A stretch of DNA of 64,000 nucleotides from positions 235,890 to 299,889 of the forward strand of contig VFIW01000092.1 of the NCBI GenBank assembly GCA_006386115.1, written 5' to 3'. Position 1 is the first letter of the stretch, and each line of letters opens with the position of its first letter. The notes under the pieces are model-generated. The model did not search any database. It was given only the letters and a program-made list of their open reading frames with translations, and was not told where the DNA came from. This document shows positions 44,901-53,312 of this stretch, in pieces. Position numbers and translations under genes: made by a program. Source of the stretch: Globisporangium splendens (lineage: Eukaryota > Oomycota > Peronosporomycetes > Pythiales > Pythiaceae).

Positions 44901-46056
44901 TTACGACCTGAATGCTGCTTCCGAGTTGAAAGCAAATTTTGACTCGATGAAACCCCTCGACGACCTAACAAGTCGTGAAGAGCAGCAAGTCGATGACTTT
45001 GTTGTGAGGAGACAAGCCGTTGTGAGGTTTGTTCGAGACGCAATCGCGAAGGCTCAGGATCTGCAAAAGGAACAAGCAGACAAGAGCGGAAGGAAGAACA
45101 AGCAAGTTTATAAGATCAATGATCTTGTATTACTTAGCACGGCGAACCTGCCTGAACATGCAGTGTCCAACTTGGGAAGCTCCAAGCTTCTGCCAAGGTT
45201 CATTGGACCGTTCAAGGTAGTGAAATGCAATGGTGATGCCTACACGCTAGACATACCTACACGCATGCGTCTACACCCGACATTTTATGTGGGTAGACTG
45301 AAGCCTTACCTTCCAAGTGGATCTGCGGATCCTACGAGATCTTCCGCAAACGATCGAGCTGATCGTGAAGCTTCTCCACTTGATTGCGAAGAGCAAACAG
45401 CTCATCGCTCTGGAGATTCTTCTCGGCGTACAGGAGTTGCAGGACGTCGAAGGATTGGTCCTTCACTGCCTCCAACGCTTGAAGACGAGAATGGTACTCA
45501 CCACGAAGTACCTCGAGAGCCGAACCTGCCTCTTCCACAGAGCGCAACAGGCGATCGTGAGCCAACTCACGAGACTTCTCGTTCTTCCGGAGTCGAACAA
45601 GTTCGTCCTGAACCTGTTGGAACCGTTCCTCGTAACGGGACTCCAAAGCCGAACACTGGGCAGAACCTTCTGTCAGATCGTCGATCTTCGACTCATGATC
45701 GGCGACAAGGTTCTCGAGACTCTCGCAGCGTTCCTCAAGTGTCGAACAACGCTGCTGCAAAGCCTCGATTTGCCCACGATGAGCACTCTTCCACTTCCAG
45801 AGTCGCTCAATCGTTTTCTCGTTCAGCCCCACCCCCGTTGTTAGACTCTCAGGGAGAGCATCGCTGGGTGGTTGAGTCGATTGTTGATCATGAAGATCGA
45901 CCGACTCATCGTCGAGGAAAGAAGCAGTTGAACCATCAACGCTTCTACAGAGTTCGGTGGCGTGGATATCCACCGAGCTCGGACACGTGGGAGCCTCGTC
46001 AGACATTGGAGTCTGATGTTCCCGACGTGGTCCGCAGCTATGAGAACTGCTTGTAG
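41860..46056 (+). CDS. pol: Pol: RT, RNase H, integrase and chromodomain
   Basis: 1,399 codons open without a stop. RT blocks: FSAIDLKDGFYQIRMRE, MPQRLKNAPATFNRMV and SYFDDIFVHS (Y-x-DD). RNase H: VVCDASDYAIGCALMQ, ELLAMKYSLVKFR, IYTDHASLRT. Integrase: the zinc-binding H...H...CEIC and the DDE core (SMDFIFGLP, VSDRDTRFTSKFW, HPETDGQTERVNRVLED), followed by the GPY/F-type segment FIGPFKVVKC. A 150-residue low-complexity linker leads to a chromodomain (VESIVDHED...FYRVRWRGYPPSSDTWEP). Chromodomains steer integration to heterochromatin in chromoviruses. The linker and chromodomain overlap an ORF on the opposite strand. Confidence 0.95.
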   Translation, partial: CCGVRCPPCSQVVPILKTTNGGGAVRHQKKTVSFAIDDEKVRDGVDKSEWKWNKHPSQGKKKETSKKSISPRVLRSPDQGTSGDDEGSVQAQDIPSELVNIAVYNEEGDVDVIRHVKIENPPSSVQELISLPSMSKKTLERSLARGDIAQVCAIVEMVDEGFVNTASSADADVLDEKTRKERFEEQSWDALKKNPVYALAREYEDIFPDKVPDELPFDRGIRHEIDVLPGTKYCITRQWPLPKEQVEAIDEFFAQRAKAGHVRESKSPHCSPTFCVKKATGGWRIVHAFDKLNDATIPAQTPVPRKDMILDGMVGSTVFSAIDLKDGFYQIRMREDDVPLTAVSTPSGMLWEWLVMPQRLKNAPATFNRMVTNVLRPLRTFAPSYFDDIFVHSKATNGKSDVDVHLDHLRQVFQVMRENKLYTNLKKCMFFAPEIPVLGCFVGKSGVRVDPEKVKAIDDWPVPQNVKQLRQWLGLANYLHKYTRNYAALVQPLTQLLKKDVEWKWSKDHETAFEEVKRSLREAPVLALPNHDKPFHVVCDASDYAIGCALMQHDDEGHERVVSYQSRQLRPAERNYPVHDKELLAMKYSLVKFRVYLLGEERFAIYTDHASLRTAVKTPHLSQRMARWFSFFAEYNFVVHYKPGKTNILADALSRRPDYDPKTKSEDTDGACRLCEDVQAIAVRAVTTVREEIVEGYKSDETCQDLLKYFKDPSDKALQGLPSRTRSRVHRFRVHNGLLYYAVEQGDTARVVVPNDEGLRHRLLYEYHDSPSGGHLGREKTFLSLSRDYYWPHMYKWVRKYVRTCEICQRVKPSGSTQAPLRSLAVPSDSWKSVSMDFIFGLPRDTHGRNGILVFVDRFSKMVHLAPVSDKISAEKTAKVFVDVVFRLHGLPVEIVSDRDTRFTSKFWRALLGLLDTKLSMSTAAHPETDGQTERVNRVLEDVLRSYATSFKEWSEYLPLAEFALNNSTHVSTGHSPFYVNYGIHPRVPASIMGEVSTLSGGGTPAHGNKPKSSYDLNAASELKANFDSMKPLDDLTSREEQQVDDFVVRRQAVVRFVRDAIAKAQDLQKEQADKSGRKNKQVYKINDLVLLSTANLPEHAVSNLGSSKLLPRFIGPFKVVKCNGDAYTLDIPTRMRLHPTFYVGRLKPYLPSGSADPTRSSANDRADREASPLDCEEQTAHRSGDSSRRTGVAGRRRIGPSLPPTLEDENGTHHEVPREPNLPLPQSATGDREPTHETSRSSGVEQVRPEPVGTVPRNGTPKPNTGQNLLSDRRSSTHDRRQGSRDSRSVPQVSNNAAAKPRFAHDEHSSTSRVAQSFSRSAPPPLLDSQGEHRWVVESIVDHEDRPTHRRGKKQLNHQRFYRVRWRGYPPSSDTWEPRQTLESDVPDVVRSYENCL

Positions 46057-46399
46057 CGTCGCCAGGGGCGACACTACGACGACCAGAGCTACGGTTCGCT
46101 CTGTCGTCAGCGGGAGTTCTTCTTTCGGCACGAGCATTGCCACGACGAAGAAGACGCTCCATCTTGTTCTCGTTCTCAAGACGAACAAATGTTCGCCATG
46201 AGTCTCTCTGGGCTGCGATGTGTTGGTTCGGATCATCGCGATCGTTGATCCGACGCCAACTGAAGAACCGCTCCTTGTAGAACTCGAGCTCCCCCTTCTT
46301 CTTCAGAATGGGAGAGATGTCGAAGAGTTCTGGAGCTGTCTGCTGTCGCTTGGACGACGGACGTTCTTCTCGGTTCACTTGGTCACTTGGTCGCTTCAT
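45332..46399 (-). CDS. Antisense coiled-coil ORF in the chromovirus
   Basis: ATG at 46399 (MKRPSDQVNREERPSSKRQQ), stop TAG at 45332, 355 codons. The first half is basic and low in structure, with NLS-like KRP and SKRQQ. The last 150 residues form heptad-like repeats (EALQQRCSTLEERCESLENL, LRSVEEAGSALEVLRGEYHS, RNQVEKLHDQLDRL) and should form a long coiled coil. It overlaps the pol 3' end, but 46057-46399 is used by no sense ORF, so there the antisense frame is the only one. The ATG lies 75 bp inside the 3' LTR, which could act as its promoter. No family recognised. It may be a real gene or a by-product of codon bias; see findings. Confidence 0.6.
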   Translation of the reverse strand: MKRPSDQVNREERPSSKRQQTAPELFDISPILKKKGELEFYKERFFSWRRINDRDDPNQHIAAQRDSWRTFVRLENENKMERLLRRGNARAERRTPADDRANRSSGRRSVAPGDATSSSHSCGPRREHQTPMSDEAPTCPSSVDIHATELCRSVDGSTASFLDDESVDLHDQQSTQPPSDALPESLTTGVGLNEKTIERLWKWKSAHRGQIEALQQRCSTLEERCESLENLVADHESKIDDLTEGSAQCSALESRYEERFQQVQDELVRLRKNEKSRELAHDRLLRSVEEAGSALEVLRGEYHSRLQALEAVKDQSFDVLQLLYAEKNLQSDELFALRNQVEKLHDQLDRLRKIS

Positions 46400-46461
46400 T
46401 GCCAATTGAAAGTGAACTGCTCCGAAAGGTCTGCAAAAGTACGCAAGGTACTTGTGACTTT

Positions 46462-46474
46462 AAGGAGGGGATGA
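46462..46474 (+). promoter_or_regulatory. Polypurine tract
   Basis: AAGGAGGGGATGA, directly before the 3' LTR: the expected primer site for plus-strand synthesis. Confidence 0.8.
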
Positions 46475-47126
46475 TGTAATGGGCCATAACCAGCCATTAC
46501 ATGAAGGTGGATCTGTCCCCAGATCTAGTGCGCCACACACCACCTTCAGCGCGCATTGTGGGGACACAAAATAACAAAGGGATTACGGTACGACAGTCCC
46601 CACATGCACGTGTGACGTCATTCGATGACGTCACGAGTGTTCTCTGTACTGATCAGTGCAGAATGTTGTTCTCATGTACTAATCAGTACAGAGTGATGAC
46701 ATCCATGTACTAATCAAGTACTGAGTGATGGTTCCTGCTTGGGAAACTGGACTGGCGACGAGACCGACGTGTCTCTGCCACCTGGAGTGAGTGGCGCGAG
46801 CCAATCACTTTGCAGGGATTTTATACAAGACTTGAAGTTCAAGCTTCTAGAAGATCCCGTAGGTTCAACCTCAGTGTACCCAAGGTTTTATATATCAGAT
46901 TCATAGGTTTTATTGTGTATATTTAGGTTTTAGTTATAAAACCTGTAGGATCCCTTGGGGTTCATTTGTAAGTAGCGACAGGAACCATAACCATTTTTAA
47001 TTCAGTTGCAAATTTTCCTTCAAGCCCTCAAGTCTTCGTTCCTCCCTCCAAGTCGGGAGATCGCTTCCTCTGGCACAAGCGTGTGTGCCGTGTTTGAGGG
47101 ACTGTTTGGAACGGCGCCCACTTACA
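46475..47126 (+). repeat. 3' LTR of the chromovirus
   Basis: 652 bp, same ends and internal motifs as the 5' LTR, with small differences (for example CAAATAACAAAAGGG against CAAAATAACAAAGGG, GTCTTC against GTCTTCG). Confidence 0.9.
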
Positions 47127-48678
47127 AGAATGCTGATAGGAAAAGCATAGGTAGCATGCCAGTATTTTACCAGCCAGGCTTCATGATGCACACACACACC
47201 AACTACCAGTAGTTAGTATCCGATCATATGCTGCATTACAAAGCGCCCTAATGACCACGTCAGCCCCACTTGTCACAGCACCACTGAGTCTGCGTCGGCT
47301 CTTGAAGGTGCTTCTCGACGAGCTGCCACTTCTCCCCGCGAGACTGGTTCCCTGATCGGGTTGCCCTTGGCTTCGACGGCATGCTGAGGGGGTTCTTCTG
47401 TTGCCTCCTCCACTCAACCACGTCGTGCCTTACACTCGTACATGATTACAAGCATTCTTACTTCCCTCCATCAAATGATGCCCTCCCTCACAGGATATTT
47501 GGTTGTCAAGATTTTGCTTCCCGTGGTGATTGGTTTTGGCAGGGTAGACTGTACTCCGAATAAAGATGCGCCGCCTTTGGCATGTGACCGCCTTGACATG
47601 AGCATCAGGGTAGCTCGTCTCAAGCGAACAGGCAGAAATGTATGAGATCCTAAGTTTGTGTTATAGCGTATGAGGTGCTCAGTCGATGCTTTAAATCAGT
47701 ATAGCGACCTTCTGATGTTACCTCTAATAATGAAAATCCCCTTTAACAAGATATATCTGGTGTTCGTTTAAGACGGGGCACACTGTATTATTCCAGAGAG
47801 CTCATCTCTGCGTCAATGCACTCTTGCTGTCAATACAACAACTTGTTGTCAGATCGATTGGTATCTCTCTGAATTAATAAACTCGTCATTCAGACGCAGC
47901 GTTCAGCAAAGAGACATCGGCGACACGTCCTCGAACGACGACGCTCGCCACCATCAACGCCAAGCTGTCGAATGCAGTCGTAGAGCGAACCAAGACAAGT
48001 ATTAGCGGTGGGTCTCCAGAGCTTGCTCTGGAAAATTTACGCCCATTGAGTGCCAAATATATCAGCACCATGCAACGAGAAATTGCGAATGTGAATGTGG
48101 GGAGCTTGTGCGATAGAATAGTTGAGTCAGTGCCATTCAGCATGGAATTCGGTTATCTTGGCGCTAAGGCGAGGCAGTGGTTTTGTTTCTGAAAGCTGTG
48201 GACCAAACGAATGCAAAACGCAAATGATGCGACAGCAGAGTGGTGGGAGGTATTCACTCGCGAACTACCTCTCAAGATAAATGAAGCATGAAGACCTCTT
48301 ATGCGCTGTCGTTGGAGTGGCTGGGTTCAGTTGCCAAAACATCGTGCTTTGGGTAGCAGCTTGACGCGACTCGGGATCTCACTCGAAGTTGTAGAGCGCA
48401 GTGATGCTTAGGTTTTATTTTCCACACAACAAAGTGACATCTAGTTGAGATTAGTTAATGCAGCACCTTATAATTTGTGAAGAATTGCGGTATGGACTGC
48501 ACAACTTTATTTCAAAACAGAGACACACTAAACTGTACGTGAGATTCCCTTCACCCCTCGATCTCTCTTCGCTCTCTCGTCACCACTTTTCACCATGTAT
48601 TATGCCTGCACTGCGAGCGATAGCGCTTATACTTTGACGCATTTTCTCACAGAAACACTCGCCGGCTCCAAAATACAC
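47127..48678. other. Intergenic region with an unassigned coding-like fragment
   Basis: 1.55 kb. Frames are short, apart from 47929-48192 on the plus strand, about 85 codons ending in TGA. These look coding (LATINAKLSNAVVERT, ALENLRPLSAKYISTMQ) but match nothing I know and have no start. It could be an exon remnant or a broken gene. The rest shows nothing. Confidence 0.4.
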
Positions 48679-50607
48679 TCATAACTTCAAAAACATCGAA
48701 CCACGATATCTGCTCCTCGTCTCCGGTCGGTTCTGCAACGTGTGCAACAAGGCCAGGATGTTGATGACTGCGCGAAGATCGCCAGCACGATGAAGGACTA
48801 TTGCGATCGTGATGCCAGCGGATTTGCTGTAGCCGCCATACGTTCGCATCTGCTGGGCATCAAGCTTCTGGCGCGGTAATAAATACAAGATCGGAAAGAG
48901 CGCGAGAATGTTGATCCCGTAGCTCAGCAGCAAGAACTCCGTCACCTCGTTCTGGGTATGCGACTCGTCCCTGACGATCACAGCTGACGAAAAATTCCGC
49001 TCCACGTAAGCACTCGAGTCGATCCAGTCCGAGATCGACAGCAGCACAAAGTTGATGAGCACGTTGTACGACGCCACCAACCCTGTCGTCGCGCCTTCAA
49101 TGCAGTTCTCCGTGATCTCGACCAACGGCAGCGTCGTGACAATGACCACAGCACCTTGCAGTAGTCCCGAGAGCGATCGCACAAATAAATAAAACCACTT
49201 GTTGCGCACTTGATCGTAGATAATCGGCATCGACGTCACAAGATGGACAAGCACGTTCACCAGCAACCCCACGATAGACACGCGCACCCAGCTGTAGTTG
49301 AGCAGCGTGTACCGGAACGTCAAGAGCGACAAGATGATCATCGTCTGGAACGGGATCTGACCGATGCGGTCCATATTCGAATCCACGTCTGCCCACTGCA
49401 TGACTGCATCGTTGGCGAACTTGAACTCAAATGAGCTCAAGAAGAACATCAGGCAGATAAATAAGATGATGCGCCAGACGGCTTCTTGCTGGAGAATGCG
49501 CCACAGCTGCTGTGTGTGCGACAGTCGATCGACCGAGTCAACCTTGAGCTGTCGGCGATCTTCCTCCATTCTAAACAGCACGGTTGGGATCGGAATCAGT
49601 GCGATCACGGCCATCAGGAGCAGCAACGTCTTCATGGAGATGACGCTTTTCGTCTGTCCCGTTTCATCGTCCAGTTTCATGATCTGTGACGCGACAATTG
49701 TCGACGCCAACGTGAAGATCTCTCGCGTGACGACGTACGTGAGTACCAAAGTGCCGCGTTCGTGGATCGGCTCTCGCTGCGAGAGCTCAACGAGGAACGC
49801 GAACGAGGCTACCGACGCGATCGTCACACCGAGACTCGTCCCCATCATGAGCAGCACGTACACGGAGCCATCCTGGAACCTTGTAAAGCTAAACTCGGGC
49901 GGAAACGTGCCGTAGTCGAACATCGCGATGATCACGAGCGCCATCAGCGTGAAGTACGCGATCACCCAACCGAGCACGATGTACGCCTTGCGATGCAGAT
50001 TCCACATCGGATAAAAATCTGACAGCACGCCAATGAAGAAGCTGATGATTCCTGGAAGCATGAGGAACCGGTACGTCGCGTCGGATTGCTGTGTGTCGAG
50101 TCCTAAATAGTCGCATAGCAGCGGATGGAAGCATCGCTCGAGAAACGGCACCATGAATCCCGCTGCCGCGGCCGAGAACGCGAGTCCGCAATAGTCTTTC
50201 GAGTACAATTCCACCGACTGGCCTGACCGCAGACTGCCGTAAAGCGTGTGGTTGAAGAAATTCGGACCGCTCGCTGTCCGCGTTCGGCGCGGGGTCTCCT
50301 GTAACAACTGGATCGGCTCGGGCATGCTGCTCTTCCGGGACACGACGGGGATGTCATCCTCCTGGAACGTCACTGTGCGTTTCCGGTGTTTATCTCCCGA
50401 CTCCTTGCGCTGTGTGCCTAACTGCTCGTCATGGTATTCTCTCATGCGCTGCAAATCAGTCGCAAAGTCGATCTCGTCGTCGTCGGACTCGGGAAACTGC
50501 TCCCACTGAAGCGCGTCGAGCGGCACGTTGGCCGCGGACGAGAACGAGTCCTCCGAGATGAAGCTCCAGCTCTTCTTGATCGAGTCGTCTCGCCGGTTCG
50601 TGTGCAT
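48679..50607 (-). CDS. Folate-biopterin transporter (FBT/BT1) family
   Basis: Intronless, 642 codons. About 130 hydrophilic residues precede about a dozen TM segments (for example YCGLAFSAAAAGFMVPFLER, FLMLPGIISFFIGVLSDFYP, YIVLGWVIAYFTLMALVIIAMF). The segment GVLSDFYPMWNLHRKAYIVLGW is the intracellular-loop motif of the BT1/FBT group of the major facilitator superfamily. These carry pteridines, folates or related compounds in trypanosomatids, plants and oomycetes, where the family is expanded. The N-terminus is Asp/Glu and Ser rich and may be regulated. Start ATG 50605-50607. Confidence 0.85.
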   Translation of the reverse strand: MHTNRRDDSIKKSWSFISEDSFSSAANVPLDALQWEQFPESDDDEIDFATDLQRMREYHDEQLGTQRKESGDKHRKRTVTFQEDDIPVVSRKSSMPEPIQLLQETPRRTRTASGPNFFNHTLYGSLRSGQSVELYSKDYCGLAFSAAAAGFMVPFLERCFHPLLCDYLGLDTQQSDATYRFLMLPGIISFFIGVLSDFYPMWNLHRKAYIVLGWVIAYFTLMALVIIAMFDYGTFPPEFSFTRFQDGSVYVLLMMGTSLGVTIASVASFAFLVELSQREPIHERGTLVLTYVVTREIFTLASTIVASQIMKLDDETGQTKSVISMKTLLLLMAVIALIPIPTVLFRMEEDRRQLKVDSVDRLSHTQQLWRILQQEAVWRIILFICLMFFLSSFEFKFANDAVMQWADVDSNMDRIGQIPFQTMIILSLLTFRYTLLNYSWVRVSIVGLLVNVLVHLVTSMPIIYDQVRNKWFYLFVRSLSGLLQGAVVIVTTLPLVEITENCIEGATTGLVASYNVLINFVLLSISDWIDSSAYVERNFSSAVIVRDESHTQNEVTEFLLLSYGINILALFPILYLLPRQKLDAQQMRTYGGYSKSAGITIAIVLHRAGDLRAVINILALLHTLQNRPETRSRYRGSMFLKL

Positions 50608-52296
50608 CGCGTCGCTGTCCCTGCTGTCGCCTTCTCTCTGTTATCTTATGACTTCACCGCGTATCTGCCTGTACAAATCCGGAGATTGTGCTAGTTTTTC
50701 GGTCGAGAAAAGCCGCTTGAGTCGTGGCTGCGCGCAGCTCGTACCGAAGGATCCAGACGCGCCTCTGCGGTAGATGCTGCTGTGTGGGTGCGGGTGATGC
50801 GTGCGGCCCTGTTGAATGAACTCCCGCCGTCCGCGCTTCATACACACGCGGAAATGCCGCGACGCTGACAGAAATGCTTATTGCTTGCTTCGAGTCGAGC
50901 AGGAACCAAAGAAAGACAGTTCGCACGGCTCAATGATTTGCTATAAACATGGCGATGGAGATGGCTCATTGGCTGAAAATGGGCGTCGCGCGATGATGGA
51001 GGAGACACACTGTGCTACGTTACTACCTGCTTTTGAGATAGAGTCAAAACACGGTGCAAAAGTGCATTTTCTAAAGAATATTTGTATTGGTTTTGTAAAA
51101 AGCACACCTTGTTTTGAGAAATATTGGTAGTTGGGAGCGGGACCATGTGGACGGGATTTTCATTCGTGGAGACTCCAGTTTTTCTTCACTTTTGTTCCTT
51201 GGACTGCGCTCTATTACTCATGCGTGCACACTGATAATCTCTTTAGTGGATTGTGCGAATTGCTGAGTTGACCCGCGACCAGTGGATCATTTTGATCCGT
51301 GCATTCAAATCCGGAGCCGCATCATCTTGGCGGTCGTGTGCGGATTGTGCACATTGATGTGTGTCAAACCCAGAGGTTCCCTTTGGTTTGACATTGCACC
51401 TCTGAGGTGCACTCTGTATTAATTGACTCACATCCATCACTCCGAGTGGGAAGTCAGTGCGAAAAACAGGCGGCAAAGCCGTCGGACCCCATAATCTTAC
51501 GCTGCAGTAAATATCGAAACCATCCACAAAATTCAATTATCGAGGATAACTGGCTAGCAGCACTATCAGTAAATGTTCTTCTGCTTTGTTGCAATTTAAG
51601 CTGCATGTGTAATACGTACATCGCTATTGAGAGGGAATTGGGAGAGGATGGGTCCCTTTCGATTAAGTATACCCTGCGATACTTCATCGAGGTGCTACAG
51701 TAAATGCAAGTTCAACTTGCACACCATCCTGTTCAACACGAGTGCGCGCTTCCTGGCGGGACGAACGACAGGAAAATGGGCTGTGCGTTGACTCTCGTTC
51801 GAGCTGCTTCGCTTGAGCGAGTGAGCGAGTGAGCGCGGGCGATTGCAAGGCTCACGTCGTTAACGAGCGCCGCGTTCGTCGAACGCGCACACTTCGAAGG
51901 ACTCTGACTCCATTTGGGCATCGTCGTCTGCGACTTGGCCTTCAACAAGCGCTCATTGCTTTGCTTCTGCGCGCAGTCGACATGCCCGTAGGCAGCAAGA
52001 CATTTGATTATCGGCGTGTTGAACGCGCGCAGAAGCAGATTCATGAGCGCAGCATTAGCCAAGTCCGATGCACAACATCAGTGACCTCAGTATGCTCAGC
52101 CATGATGTGCTCCCGTCTTGAAGTCTTGATGTGCGCGCCGAACGCATTTGCGAGGTATGAGCAGCACGTGAGATGCACTGTGCGTGAGTGAATGCTTATA
52201 TTAATGTTATGGTGACCCCGTGTTTGTCGAGGAGAGCCCTATAGTAGCAGACACTGGCGCGGCAGTGCGCGCATCATGTCTCTTCTTCTGAGAGGT
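50608..52296. other. Intergenic region with an imperfect inverted repeat
   Basis: 1.7 kb, no recognised gene. An inverted duplication (arms about 51910-51976 and 52025-52090) is described in the findings. Open frames here are shadows of this structure. Confidence 0.45.
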
Positions 52297-52869
52297 TTAC
52301 ACTTGACCGATTGTCGTGCTGTTTTGCGTTTCAAATTTGCGGTTGCGCGACGTTCTAGCTTCGCCGAAGCTGACATCTTGCGCGGCTGGAAGCGCGCCAC
52401 TTGTCTGGACCACTTTGGTCGTGAACAGGATCGAGACGAGGAAACAGACGAAGGTGAAGAACATGGTCACGACGGACGCGACGATGTTCGAGCAGCTGAA
52501 CGAGCACGCTTCCTGCAAGATGGTCTTGAGCTCATTGCCAGCCGTGCAGATACCGTCACCTGCTGGATAGAGCGCGACGGTAATGGCGGCGGCAAACGTG
52601 AAGATGAGGAACATGGCGTCGAAGACGATGAGCGTGTTCATGCTTGGCAGACGGTGCTTCTTGATATCAAAGAAAATGACTCGAGCCGAGGTACAAAGGA
52701 TCACCAAGATACTTGTGGTGACGAGGAAGTTCGCTTGGCTTGCCGAGTGGTATTCCTCATCGCCGAAGACGCACAGCTTGACACCACGTGAGTTTGCGGT
52801 CGCGACCGAGATGATGGCAAACAGAATCGAGAGGCTGCGAATGGCTAGAGGAACATGCTCGGACACCAT
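52297..52869 (-). CDS. Four-TM MARVEL/CASP-like membrane protein
   Basis: The ATG at 52867 (MVSEHVPLAIRSLSILFAIIS) places the first TM at residue 10; the longer upstream frame adds a non-hydrophobic 48 residues and is less likely. Four TMs follow: SLSILFAIISVATA, FLVTTSILVILCTSARVIFF, TLIVFDAMFLIFTFAAAITVAL and NIVASVVTMFFTFVCFLVSILF, with short loops. The conserved-looking Arg and Asp in TM2/TM3 (SARVIFFD, VFDAMFL) fit a MARVEL or CASP-like fold, which acts in membrane domains and vesicle traffic. The C-terminal tail is short and Ser/Arg rich. Function is inferred from topology only. Confidence 0.65.
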   Translation of the reverse strand: MVSEHVPLAIRSLSILFAIISVATANSRGVKLCVFGDEEYHSASQANFLVTTSILVILCTSARVIFFDIKKHRLPSMNTLIVFDAMFLIFTFAAAITVALYPAGDGICTAGNELKTILQEACSFSCSNIVASVVTMFFTFVCFLVSILFTTKVVQTSGALPAAQDVSFGEARTSRNRKFETQNSTTIGQV

Positions 52870-53312
52870 TTTTGAGATTGAAGGGCGGAGTTTGGTGGCA
52901 ATTGATCTGCTGCACTTGATCCCTTTGGGCTCAGTTCGGAAATATGCTGAAGAACGAGCAGCAAGAGTACAATGCCAAGCGGTGCTGCATGACAAGGTGA
53001 GTGCTACTCGCACTAAAGATACTGGCTACAAACAGGATATCTCGTCTTCCTCGCGCTCGGATGACAAAGATCTTTTCAGTGGAAAGATACACAAGGTGCT
53101 TTTTCAAGGCTCGGAATTCATCAAATGCTGATCTGATCTGACAGCTATTTGCAGATTAAGCTCCGAGACTGGGCGAAAGGAAAACATCGACTCGAACCAT
53201 TGATCCGGAGAGCATGATATGGATTCACCCAAGATTGGACTAGAATAGCTTCGGCGTGGTCTAAAGTGAGAAGGTTCTTCAAAGAGAAAGCGCAATCTGT
53301 CCCTGAGTGCAA

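Larger units (their letters stand above)
39470..47126 (+). mobile_element. Ty3/gypsy chromovirus, nearly complete
   Basis: 7.66 kb element with LTRs of 650 and 652 bp that differ at roughly two dozen positions by eye. Internal order is PBS, gag, protease, RT-RNase H-integrase, chromodomain and polypurine tract. The integrase ends with a chromodomain, which places it among the chromoviruses. No matching target-site duplication is seen (flanks GTTCA and AGAAT), so the ends may have drifted or recombined. An antisense ORF lies at 45332-46399. Confidence 0.95.

Noticed and set aside
45317..45844. Plus-strand ORF of 175 codons rich in Leu
   Set aside because: Another-frame reading of the antisense coiled coil; no independent evidence.
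52869..53013. Longer start for the MARVEL-like protein (48 extra residues)
   Set aside because: The extra segment begins at a non-ATG codon or weak context and is not hydrophobic; the start just before the first TM fits better.
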